Below are positions 37,025 to 45,218 of a stretch of DNA of 64,000 nucleotides, piece by piece (position 1 is the stretch's first letter; each line of letters opens with the position of its first letter). This DNA comes from JADKIH01 sp031385005. GTDB lineage: Bacteria; Bacteroidota; Bacteroidia; AKYH767-A; 2013-40CM-41-45. The translations under genes and the position numbers were made by a program. The notes beneath the pieces were generated by a model that was not told the origin of the DNA, did no database searches, and saw only the letters and a program-made list of their open reading frames with translations. The stretch covers positions 1 through 64,000 of the forward strand of contig JANNBB010000006.1 of assembly GCA_031385005.1 (NCBI GenBank). Reading direction: 5' to 3'.

Positions 37025-38254
37025 TTATTTAAAAAACTTAATGTAAACATCGGTGCTGTTTCCTTTTTCGGTTTCAATCTTTATTTCTCCTTTGTGCATT
37101 ACCCCAACAACTTCCGTTGCGAAGTACAAGCCTAAACCAGCGCCAATTCCCTCTTGCTTTGTTGTATAAAACTCCTCGCTGGCTTTGGTTAATACTTCAT
37201 CAGTCATGCCAAGCCCGTTGTCCTTTACGCGAATTTGAAGAAATCGTGGAAGGATACGGGTACTTACAGAAACCTTGGGCTCATATCCCTTAATTTCTTT
37301 ATTACTTTTTTCCTGAACAGATTGAAATGCATTGATCAAAACGTTAATCAACATAGAACCTACTGCAGCTCGCTGTATACTAATCGCAGGAAGATTTTTT
37401 TCGAAGTCACGGGTTATTGTACAAGAAAATTCGCCTTCCTTTATTAATCCTTTCGAAACGATTTCCAAATATTGATTACAGAAGGTATTGATATCCGTTA
37501 ACTCCGGTTCGTTTTCAGAATCACCGGATTGAGAAATAATAGAATCTAATAAAAACTCTTCAGAGTTAACCGATTGAATTAATTGATCTGTTTTTTCAAG
37601 TTGACCTGAAATTTCTGTTGATTGCCCTGCTTTTTCTACCAGAGATTCTTTTAAACGGGAAAGTTCTGTTTTTGCAAATTCAAGTTTGGGTAAACGGGTT
37701 TTAATATCGTTAAACAATAAGGCGGCCTTTGAATTATAGGATTCCAGTTTTTGTAATTGATTTGTTGTTGAATTCAAGTTCTCCGTCGCTTTCTTCAACT
37801 TTCTTTTTCTTATTTGTAAGAGTAGAAGCACAATCCCAAGCCAAACCAGAAAAGAAATTATGGATTTTTTAATCAACGAGTTATATTGTTCTTTTTGTAA
37901 TTTTTTTTGCCCCGTTATATCTAAAATTTGCTTCTCCAGATTTGAAATACTATTAATTCGCGAAGATGATTTTCTATTGTATTCCTGTTCAATCTTTGCC
38001 AGGCTATCTTTTTGCTCGGATGACACCAATGAATCAAGCATTATATCGTAATAGCGCATTTTTTCCAGCGCAAATCGATTTAAGTTGTTAGCTGCATTTT
38101 CTTGAGCCTTACGTCGTATTTGCTCCAATAAATCGATATTTACCTTTGAATTTACAGGCAGAACAGCTTCCTGTGATTCAGCATTATCAATATACACTAT
38201 CGAACAAAAGCAGACAATAAAAATGCAGGGTACTACCCGTTGAATTATTCGCAT
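37025..38254 (-). CDS. Membrane HATPase (kinase-like) protein lacking an H-box histidine
   Basis: The 409-residue protein has an N-terminal signal/anchor (1-26), a helical periplasmic part, a transmembrane helix (about 132-148), a long coiled coil (about 150-235) and a C-terminal HATPase_c domain (about 270-409) with N-box LINVLINAFQSV, DNGLGMTD, and GIGAGLGLYFATEVV. The architecture is that of a sensor kinase, but the coiled coil has no histidine, and the only His in the protein is in VMHKGE within the ATPase domain. It may use ATP to drive something other than His phosphorylation, or act with another kinase. Operon with the 36256-37020 gene. Confidence 0.85.
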   Translation of the reverse strand: MRIIQRVVPCIFIVCFCSIVYIDNAESQEAVLPVNSKVNIDLLEQIRRKAQENAANNLNRFALEKMRYYDIMLDSLVSSEQKDSLAKIEQEYNRKSSSRINSISNLEKQILDITGQKKLQKEQYNSLIKKSIISFLVWLGIVLLLLQIRKRKLKKATENLNSTTNQLQKLESYNSKAALLFNDIKTRLPKLEFAKTELSRLKESLVEKAGQSTEISGQLEKTDQLIQSVNSEEFLLDSIISQSGDSENEPELTDINTFCNQYLEIVSKGLIKEGEFSCTITRDFEKNLPAISIQRAAVGSMLINVLINAFQSVQEKSNKEIKGYEPKVSVSTRILPRFLQIRVKDNGLGMTDEVLTKASEEFYTTKQEGIGAGLGLYFATEVVGVMHKGEIKIETEKGNSTDVYIKFFK

Positions 38255-38397
38255 ACAATTTTATAGATTATTGCAAAATACACAGTTGAACCTGTTTACT
38301 TACCCTCAATTCGCTTTAATTATCAACGTTAGATTGTGCATGAAACAAGATTTGACAGGTTGAGAAACTTTGCCCATATTCGAAGGGAATTCTGAAC

Positions 38398-40326
38398 ATG
38401 TATAAACGAAAAAATCGAATTTATTTATATGTCATTTTAATCCTGCTACTGCTGGCCTTTTTGGCTTTTAGAAAAAATCTTCTCGTGTGGGGGATTCAAA
38501 AAGTAATAGAAAAAGTAAAGGCAGATACGGAAGCAACTTTAACTATCGGATCAGCCGGTTTTTCCGGATTAACGTCTGTTTGTTTGCAAGATATTGAAAT
38601 TGTTCCGTCCGGCGGAGATACACTCTTTAGCGCCGATTCCTTGGATGTTCGTATTTCAATTTGGACACTTTTTGTTGGAACAATTCGAATTAAAGAAATA
38701 AACGGTTCAGGAATCCGTATAAACATTTCTTGTAAAGATAATATTTGTAATTATTCGGGAATTCTTCATCCGAAAAAAGGAGTAGATAAAAAATCGGAAA
38801 AAAATTATTCGAGGCTCATAAAAGGAATTTTAGATAAGGCATTCAATCTGGCTCCACAAAAAGCCATGCTCAAGGATATCTATTTAAAATTACAAAGGAA
38901 TGACTCTATTCAGATGATTTATTTTCCTGTCGTTCATTCAGATGAAAATTCAGTAAATGGAAGTTTAAACGATATCCTTAATCATACTTCCTGGGAATGG
39001 AACGGAAAATTTTCTCAGGTAAAAAAATCATTTATGATAAATATTTTTCCAATTACCGGTCACAGTCTCTTACCCTTTACGAAAGAACTTACCGGAATTT
39101 CTGCGGGGTTCGACACATTACATTTAGCTTTGCATGATTATAATCTTTCTGGGAGTAAACTGGCATTAAATGGTAATGTATATGTAAAAAGCATGTTTGG
39201 TTTTCATGAAAAAATTTCAGATGATACCATTCGAATTCCATTTGCCGAATTTTCATTTCGATTCAACGTAGATAAAACATCATTCGAATTAGACAGTAGC
39301 TCTGTGGCCAAATTAGATTCGATTACTTTTTATCCCTTTGTACGTTATGTTTCATCCGACGAAATGGAATACATCTTAAGGATAAGGTCAGCGAGTACTT
39401 TGTCCAATAATTTCTTTTCTTCCTTGCCTGCAGGAATTTTTGATGAGGTCAGAGATATTAAAGCAAATGGAACGCTCGCTTTTAATCTGCTATTTGATTT
39501 GAAATCGTCGCAACCCGATAGCGTTGTTTTCGAAGCAGGACTCCAAAAAGATAAATTTCGACTTCGTAATACAGGATCATCAAACCTCTATAAAATTAAT
39601 GAAGAATTTACACAGAACGTATATGAAAAAAACAGACTAGTTCGAACTTTTTCCGTTGGTTCTACAAATCCTTATTATACTCCTTTAGAAGCTGTCTCAC
39701 CTTATTTTATTAATTCGCTATTAACATCAGAAGACGGGAACTTTTTCACTCATAATGGCTTTAATGAAGAGGCATTTCGTAAATCGATTGTTGCTAATTA
39801 CAAAGCCGGAAAGTTTGCCCGGGGCGGAAGTACCATTTCCATGCAGCTGGTAAAAAATGTTTTTCTAACCCGTAAAAAAACAATAGCCAGAAAGGCGGAA
39901 GAAGCATTGTTGGTTTGGCTTATCGAAAACAATCGTACCTCATCCAAACAACGAATGTTAGAGGTGTATGTAAATATAATCGAATTAGGACCTTCCATCT
40001 ATGGAATCGGGGAAGCTGCATCATTTTACTTTAATAAAACTCCTTCTGAAATATCGTTACCGGAAGGAATTTTTCTGGCAGGACTATTACCACGACCCAA
40101 GTGGTTTAAATACAATTTCGATACCTTAGGTAATCTAAAACCCTATTTGGCCGACTATTACAAATCTGTTTCCTCCTTCATGCTTCGGAAAAATCTGATA
40201 ACACAGCAGGAGTTTGATTTGTTACAGCCAAATGTAAATATTACTGGTCCGGCGAGGGAATTTATTATTCCAAGAGATACGTTAATCCCTATAGAAGAAC
40301 TGCAAAAAAGTTTTATCAGGCAATAG
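38398..40326 (+). CDS. AsmA-like / GT51 peptidoglycan glycosyltransferase fusion
   Basis: The 642-residue single-pass membrane protein has a transmembrane helix at about 9-24. Residues 45-400 form a periplasmic beta-rich region whose start (IGSAGFSGLTSVCLQDIEI...LFSADSLDVRISIWTLF) looks like the AsmA/DUF748 type. Residues 425-570 form a GT51 domain with catalytic Glu445 (TSEDGNFF), GGSTISMQLVKN (477-488) and EVYVNIIELG. It polymerises lipid II into glycan strands. It has no transpeptidase domain, so it resembles MtgA extended by a large N-terminal module. Its last 11 bases overlap the convergent neighbour. Confidence 0.87.
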   Translation: MYKRKNRIYLYVILILLLLAFLAFRKNLLVWGIQKVIEKVKADTEATLTIGSAGFSGLTSVCLQDIEIVPSGGDTLFSADSLDVRISIWTLFVGTIRIKEINGSGIRINISCKDNICNYSGILHPKKGVDKKSEKNYSRLIKGILDKAFNLAPQKAMLKDIYLKLQRNDSIQMIYFPVVHSDENSVNGSLNDILNHTSWEWNGKFSQVKKSFMINIFPITGHSLLPFTKELTGISAGFDTLHLALHDYNLSGSKLALNGNVYVKSMFGFHEKISDDTIRIPFAEFSFRFNVDKTSFELDSSSVAKLDSITFYPFVRYVSSDEMEYILRIRSASTLSNNFFSSLPAGIFDEVRDIKANGTLAFNLLFDLKSSQPDSVVFEAGLQKDKFRLRNTGSSNLYKINEEFTQNVYEKNRLVRTFSVGSTNPYYTPLEAVSPYFINSLLTSEDGNFFTHNGFNEEAFRKSIVANYKAGKFARGGSTISMQLVKNVFLTRKKTIARKAEEALLVWLIENNRTSSKQRMLEVYVNIIELGPSIYGIGEAASFYFNKTPSEISLPEGIFLAGLLPRPKWFKYNFDTLGNLKPYLADYYKSVSSFMLRKNLITQQEFDLLQPNVNITGPAREFIIPRDTLIPIEELQKSFIRQ

Positions 40327-40792
40327 AATTAAGTGTTTCCAATTTGCCGTGCAATTGAAGAAAATCAGGGTTCGAATTATAAATTTCACGAATTGTAATT
40401 AGGAACTCTTGAGCCTGACTTAAATAGAAACTACGAACGCGCTTAAATTCCGACTCATCGGTTTCTCCGCTTTCTATGGCCATTTTTTTCAGGTCATCGC
40501 CAATATCACATAAAAATATTCGGCAGCTTAATTCCAACAGGGAATAAAAGAAAAGAACTTCTTCAAAGTCGTATTTAATAATTTCACCGGCTTCATATTG
40601 CCAATTATGTACTTCAAAATCTTCCAGCAAAGTATCTTCAAACATCTCCATTTTCATAGCTTCCTGTATCAATTCATATTGTGGGTGAATCAATATGAAT
40701 TTACCGGCTGCAATAGATATATTCACGAGTTGTTTGAATTCCCGTGTAACTTTAATGTTTAAAGTATCTCCGTATAAAACGAGTGTTGCCAT
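40316..40792 (-). CDS. Conserved-looking protein of unknown function
   Basis: From the ATG at 40792 the protein has 158 residues; a longer start at 40819 adds an unlikely hydrophobic leader. It is mostly acidic and helical (EFKQLVNISIAAGKFIL, then FEDTLLEDFEVHNW), with no signal peptide or known motif. It is convergent with the GT51 gene (11-base overlap) and divergent from miaE. I do not recognise it. Confidence 0.6.
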   Translation of the reverse strand: MATLVLYGDTLNIKVTREFKQLVNISIAAGKFILIHPQYELIQEAMKMEMFEDTLLEDFEVHNWQYEAGEIIKYDFEEVLFFYSLLELSCRIFLCDIGDDLKKMAIESGETDESEFKRVRSFYLSQAQEFLITIREIYNSNPDFLQLHGKLETLNSIA

Positions 40793-40914
40793 AATCAGTA
40801 ATACAAATATACACGTCAAAAAGTTACTTTTGCCAACTTTCTAAATATTAATAATTTCTTGTAATCTTACATTTTATTATTATATTGTTCATTCGGAAAT
40901 TGAATTAAAATTGT

Positions 40915-41496
40915 ATGCTGGGATTAAAGTTACCAACCGATCCGCGTTGGGTAAACATAGTTGAAAAGAATATTGAAGAAATTCTTACGGATCACGCTTA
41001 TTGTGAGCAAAAAGCATCGACCAATGCCATCAACCTTATTGTGCATTTCCCTGAATGTACGGAATTAGTGGATGCCATGCTTGATTTAGCTCGTGAAGAA
41101 CTCGAGCATTTTCAGCAGGTGCATGAAAAAATTAAAGACCGTGGTTTTGCTCTTGGGAAAGAAAGAAGAGATGAATATGTTTTTGAACTGAATAATTTCA
41201 TCCGCAAAGGTTATCAACGTCATTATGTGCTCGTCGATAAATTATTGTTTTCCGCTTTGGTAGAGGCCAGGAGCTGCGAGCGATTTAAAGTTTTATCCGA
41301 AAATATTATTGATGAAGATTTACGTAAATTTTATCGCGAATTGATGATCAGTGAAGCGAATCATTATACGGTTTTCATCAAATTAGCTAAGCTTTATGCA
41401 GGCGACATCGACGTCGATAAACGCTGGCAGGAATTTTTGGATTATGAAAATGATATTATCAAAAAGTATGGAAACAAAGAAACTATTCACGGATAG
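40915..41496 (+). CDS. miaE: tRNA 2-methylthio-N6-isopentenyladenosine hydroxylase
   Basis: The 193-residue protein is of the ferritin-like diiron fold. Two ExxH-type metal ligand sites are visible (EELEHFQQVHEK and ISEANHY), with further Glu in EARSCERF, and the N-terminus LGLKLPTDPRWV matches MiaE. The enzyme hydroxylates the isopentenyl side chain of ms2i6A37 in tRNA using oxygen. Its presence implies an aerobic lifestyle and miaA/miaB elsewhere. It ends 8 bp before the convergent thioesterase gene. Confidence 0.9.
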   Translation: MLGLKLPTDPRWVNIVEKNIEEILTDHAYCEQKASTNAINLIVHFPECTELVDAMLDLAREELEHFQQVHEKIKDRGFALGKERRDEYVFELNNFIRKGYQRHYVLVDKLLFSALVEARSCERFKVLSENIIDEDLRKFYRELMISEANHYTVFIKLAKLYAGDIDVDKRWQEFLDYENDIIKKYGNKETIHG

Positions 41497-41504
41497 AACT
41501 GCCG

Positions 41505-41924
41505 TTAGAAATTAACTTTTTCGAATTCAACAATAGCTTTGCGCCAATCATCCGGAACGTTAGCAGAAGTAAGCGTTTCATAATTGTAAAAAACCGCTAC
41601 CGTAATTGCTTTGGCTAACACAATTTCTTCGGAACCTGATTGCTTTACCATCTGATATTCATTCGTAATACTTTTAGAGCCAATTTTGGAAGTTCTTGTG
41701 AAAATCACTGCCCGGTCTCTGAAATGTCCGGGAACAATAAAATCAACTTCTGCTCTTGCCAGAATGATTCCTCTTTTCGACCAATCATACTTCCAATTTA
41801 CAAGATCATTGTAGTAATGAATCCTGGCTTCCTCAAAATAGGTCAGGTAGTTGGCATTGTTCAGATGACCGAATGAATCCATATCTGAAAAACGAAAATG
41901 AACAGGGGAGGAGTGTCTAAACAA
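41505..41924 (-). CDS. Acyl-CoA thioesterase, 4HBT hot-dog fold
   Basis: The 139-residue hot-dog protein has the 4-hydroxybenzoyl-CoA thioesterase signature VHFRFSDMDSFGHLNNANYLTYFEEAR (shown in parts: FSDMDSFGHLNN is residues 12-23), with the catalytic Asp in the DMDSFGH block. It hydrolyses acyl-CoA thioesters of unknown chain length. The only start that keeps the first beta-strand is TTG at 41924; the first in-frame ATG (residue 15) would cut into the active-site block. It follows the hydroxyacyl-CoA dehydrogenase gene by 50 bp. Confidence 0.85.
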   Translation of the reverse strand: MFRHSSPVHFRFSDMDSFGHLNNANYLTYFEEARIHYYNDLVNWKYDWSKRGIILARAEVDFIVPGHFRDRAVIFTRTSKIGSKSITNEYQMVKQSGSEEIVLAKAITVAVFYNYETLTSANVPDDWRKAIVEFEKVNF

Positions 41925-41974
41925 CAGGTGGTAGATTTATAAATATAATTTACAATTATTTCTTAACATTAAGA

Positions 41975-42862
41975 CTAAACTGAAAACTTGGGAGAAACTA
42001 CAACATCTTTACTGCCGGCAGTGTATTTATAAAATCCTTCACCGGATTTGACACCCAGATTTCCGGCCATGACCATATTGACAAGCAACGGACACGGTGC
42101 ATATTTAGGGTTTCCGAATCCTTCATGCAATACTTTTAAGATAGATAAACATACATCAAGTCCAATAAAATCGGCAAGTTGTAAAGGCCCCATCGGATGA
42201 GCCATACCCAGTTTCATGACCGTATCGATTTCATTGACTCCGGCCACTCCTTCATAAAGCGAATAGATTGCTTCATTTAGCATCGGCATAAGAATTCTGT
42301 TTGCAATGAACCCGGGAAAATCGTTCACTTCAACAGGAACTTTTTCCAATTTTTCAGACAAATCAAAAACCATTTTGGTAACTTCATCGGAAGTAGAATA
42401 TCCGCGAATGACTTCAACCAGTTTCATTACTGGAACCGGATTCATGAAATGCATGCCGATTACCTGTTGCGGACGCTTGGTTTGTGCCGCAATCCTGGTA
42501 ATAGAAATCGATGAAGTATTCGTAGCCAGAATTGCAGAAGGTTTGCACATTTGATCCAGGTCTCTGAATATTTTGCATTTCAATTCAAGGTTTTCTGTAG
42601 CGGCTTCGATAACAATATCTGCATCTTTAACTCCGTCCGCTACAACATGAAAAGTTCGAATATTTTTTAATGTACTTTCTTTCTGCGTCGGGCTTATCTT
42701 TTCTTTTGTAACCAGACGATCCAGGTTTTTTCCGATTGTATCAACCGCTTTTTTTAATGCATCCTGGGAGACATCTATCAGGTTTACTGGGAATCCATAC
42801 TGTGCAAAAACATGTGCAATTCCATTACCCATTGTGCCGGCTCCGATAACTGAAATATTCAT
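41975..42862 (-). CDS. 3-hydroxybutyryl-CoA / 3-hydroxyacyl-CoA dehydrogenase
   Basis: The 295-residue single-function enzyme has the NAD loop GAGTMGNGIAHVF (residues 7-19), the catalytic His in IGMHFMNPVPVMKLVE, and the C-terminal dimerisation domain with GPLQLADFIGLD. It oxidises (S)-3-hydroxyacyl-CoA to 3-oxoacyl-CoA in fatty acid breakdown or butanoate metabolism. The size fits PaaH/Hbd types. A thioesterase gene follows and a thiolase lies at 47.9-49.1 kb, which makes a beta-oxidation set plausible. Confidence 0.92.
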   Translation of the reverse strand: MNISVIGAGTMGNGIAHVFAQYGFPVNLIDVSQDALKKAVDTIGKNLDRLVTKEKISPTQKESTLKNIRTFHVVADGVKDADIVIEAATENLELKCKIFRDLDQMCKPSAILATNTSSISITRIAAQTKRPQQVIGMHFMNPVPVMKLVEVIRGYSTSDEVTKMVFDLSEKLEKVPVEVNDFPGFIANRILMPMLNEAIYSLYEGVAGVNEIDTVMKLGMAHPMGPLQLADFIGLDVCLSILKVLHEGFGNPKYAPCPLLVNMVMAGNLGVKSGEGFYKYTAGSKDVVVSPKFSV

Positions 42863-42907
42863 TGGTATAATTGTTAGTTTTAAATTTGCTTTTAGTTATT
42901 TTCACGA

Positions 42908-42927
42908 TCATCCTAATTTTAGGATGA
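42908..42927. repeat. Near-perfect palindrome between two minus-strand genes
   Basis: TCATCCTAA (42908-42916) and TTAGGATGA (42919-42927) are exact reverse complements with a 2-nt centre, 46 nt upstream of the hydroxyacyl-CoA dehydrogenase ATG. No T-run follows on the minus strand, so an operator is more likely than a terminator. Confidence 0.4.
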
Positions 42928-42938
42928 AAAAACATTTT

Positions 42939-44351
42939 TTATTTACCTTTTCTCTTCAAAATAATCATTACAGTATAAATCATTATTTTAAAATCCAGAG
43001 CGAGAGACATGTTTTCGATATAAATTAAATCGTATTTCAATCTTTCTACCATTTGTTCAACGTTTTCTGCATAACCAAATTTTACCTGACCCCAGGAAGT
43101 AATTCCAGGTCTCACTTTATGAAGGTGTCGGTAATGCGGCGCAAATTCCATAATCTTATCAATAAAAAATTGTCGTTCCGGTCTTGGGCCAACTATCGAC
43201 ATATCACCGATAAGTACATTGTAAAATTGCGGTATTTCATCCAAACGGATTTTACGCATCGACCTGCCAAATTTGGTTACACGACTGTCCTCATGACTCG
43301 ATAATTGAGGTCCATGCTTTTCTGCATTCGCAACCATCGAACGGAATTTATAAATTTTGAAAGGCTGACCATGTAATCCAATCCGTTCATGAGAATAAAA
43401 CAAGGGTCCTTTCGAAGTAAGTTTTACGCCAAGTGCGGCGAAAATATATAAAGGCAAAAGAAAGAGCATAAGGAAAATGGAAATGGAAATGTCGAGTATA
43501 CGTTTTACAGAACGTTGCCAGACAGGCATCAGTAAAGGCGATATTTCAATTAAGGGTGCTCCGAAGATTGCATTCATTTTTACAGAACCGGAAAGAATAT
43601 CATACATGTCGGGAATGATTTTTATGATTACCGGCATGTCTTCTAATTCATTAATGATTTTACCAATATTTAAGTGTTCAGACGATTCAAGTGCTATAAT
43701 CGCTTCCTCGATCTGATACAAGCCAATAATTTCCCTGAGATTTCTGATTCCTCCGAGATTTGCCATGTGTTTAGCAAGCAAATGATCATTGTTGCCATCA
43801 ACATGCACAAAACCAACAAAAGAATTTCCTTCAGCTAAAAACTCTTTTTCCATCTGATTCAAAAGTTTAACAGCATTGGTGTTGCTTCCAATCATTACCG
43901 TATTGAAACGAATATCCCTTTTGCGAATTTTTCTGATTATACGAGTCGTCAGTATGAGTCTAAAAAGTGCTGTAATCACAAATTGCAATCCTAGTAGAGT
44001 GAAAAAGGTATGATAGTATGTTCTGTAATTTATGATTGCATCATCCAGTAGTAATAAAAAGAAAATTATTAATACGCCGATAACAGACATGTAAAGTGTT
44101 TGTCCGAGTTCCCTTAAACGACTTCTTCGATAAATATTTTGATACGAACCGATTAATGCAAAGGCAGCTACCCAACAAACCGGGATGACTAGAATACCGC
44201 GAATAAATTTTGGGTCAGATAAGATTTCGTGGAATGAAATATTTTGCAGTTCTATGTGGAGCTTTCTATAAATAAAAAACAATCCCCATGCAAGAACGGC
44301 AGCTAACCAGTCGGCCACTATAAATTGCACAGTATTCAACCTTTTATTCAT
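42939..44351 (-). CDS. Polyprenyl glycosylphosphotransferase (exopolysaccharide initiation)
   Basis: The 470-residue protein has about five transmembrane segments in the first 140 residues, a Rossmann-like central part (VMIGSNTNAVKLLNQM), another membrane segment near 280 and a cytosolic sugar-transferase domain with KIYKFRSM, LDEIPQFYN and GPRPER. This is the WcaJ/WbaP type that loads the first sugar phosphate onto undecaprenyl phosphate. It is 3 bp after the lipoprotein gene, in an operon with the oxidoreductase at 45218-46201, which suggests capsule or exopolysaccharide synthesis. Confidence 0.9.
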   Translation of the reverse strand: MNKRLNTVQFIVADWLAAVLAWGLFFIYRKLHIELQNISFHEILSDPKFIRGILVIPVCWVAAFALIGSYQNIYRRSRLRELGQTLYMSVIGVLIIFFLLLLDDAIINYRTYYHTFFTLLGLQFVITALFRLILTTRIIRKIRKRDIRFNTVMIGSNTNAVKLLNQMEKEFLAEGNSFVGFVHVDGNNDHLLAKHMANLGGIRNLREIIGLYQIEEAIIALESSEHLNIGKIINELEDMPVIIKIIPDMYDILSGSVKMNAIFGAPLIEISPLLMPVWQRSVKRILDISISIFLMLFLLPLYIFAALGVKLTSKGPLFYSHERIGLHGQPFKIYKFRSMVANAEKHGPQLSSHEDSRVTKFGRSMRKIRLDEIPQFYNVLIGDMSIVGPRPERQFFIDKIMEFAPHYRHLHKVRPGITSWGQVKFGYAENVEQMVERLKYDLIYIENMSLALDFKIMIYTVMIILKRKGK

Positions 44352-44354
44352 AAC

Positions 44355-45218
44355 TTAGTATAGTACTTTCAGATTATCAATATACAAATCTGCCGTTGTT
44401 AAATCATTTCCTTTTTCGGCATGTATAAATATTTTGTAATTAATGGCGCCCACTTCTACACCTCCAAGTTCGCTGTAGGTTACATATATTTTTTTCCATT
44501 CAGTCGAAGCGCGGACAGAAAGTAAGTCCGTTTTAAAAATCCCACTTGTCGAAGTTAGAAATGCACCAATGGAAAAATCCACATCACTTTTATAATTCAA
44601 TTCAACATAAACAGGAATATTCGTTGGCAACGTAAATGGCGCTGAAGAAGCAATTTCGAAAACCGGTTTGTTTGCATCCATTGTAACTTTTCCGGAATTG
44701 CCTTCGAAGGCAAAAGGGTCGCCGGAAGTAGTAATCGTCAAAGGAGCATTATCTACATTTGTAGTTATTAAAGTCAAACTGGCATCATCAAAATCTTCCA
44801 ATTGTGGAAATACAGTTCCGCTTTTATAAACAATACCTGGAGAAATCGTCAGTGTATTTTTAGCAATTAGATTCACCGTTGTATCGAAAGAGGCAAACAT
44901 CGGATATGCGGCACGTGAACCGGAAATTCCATTTTCAATAATTCCGCCTTTGATGGAAATTTTATGAGTTCCTTCGCCTATCAAAGGAATAGTTGCAGGA
45001 AGAGGAAAGGTACCCAGGTATTTATTATCATAAAGAATCCAAGCATCTGTAATTTTTTTGGACTTACTTCCCTCAATAGCATAGTTTGTTGAAAACGAAA
45101 TACTGTCAATGTGCAGATAAGAAGCAGTAGGAGAGGCAGGATCAATTAATGAGCATGAGTTTATCAGGCAAATGAAAATGCTTCCCACAAATAATTTATA
45201 ACTACTTGTAATCTTCAT
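44355..45218 (-). CDS. Lipoprotein of unknown function in the polysaccharide operon
   Basis: The 287-residue lipoprotein has lipobox LINSC (Cys at about 22) after a short signal. The mature part is beta-rich, with a fragment IYKFLI-free all-beta pattern such as IEGSKSKKITDAWILYDNKYLGTFPLP, and ends with VGAINYKIFIHAEKGN...LYIDNLKVLY. No known domain is recognised. Its ATG overlaps the stop of the upstream oxidoreductase gene by one base (TAATG), so the two are translationally coupled. It may be an outer-membrane-side factor of the polysaccharide system; this is inference from position. Confidence 0.78.
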   Translation of the reverse strand: MKITSSYKLFVGSIFICLINSCSLIDPASPTASYLHIDSISFSTNYAIEGSKSKKITDAWILYDNKYLGTFPLPATIPLIGEGTHKISIKGGIIENGISGSRAAYPMFASFDTTVNLIAKNTLTISPGIVYKSGTVFPQLEDFDDASLTLITTNVDNAPLTITTSGDPFAFEGNSGKVTMDANKPVFEIASSAPFTLPTNIPVYVELNYKSDVDFSIGAFLTSTSGIFKTDLLSVRASTEWKKIYVTYSELGGVEVGAINYKIFIHAEKGNDLTTADLYIDNLKVLY

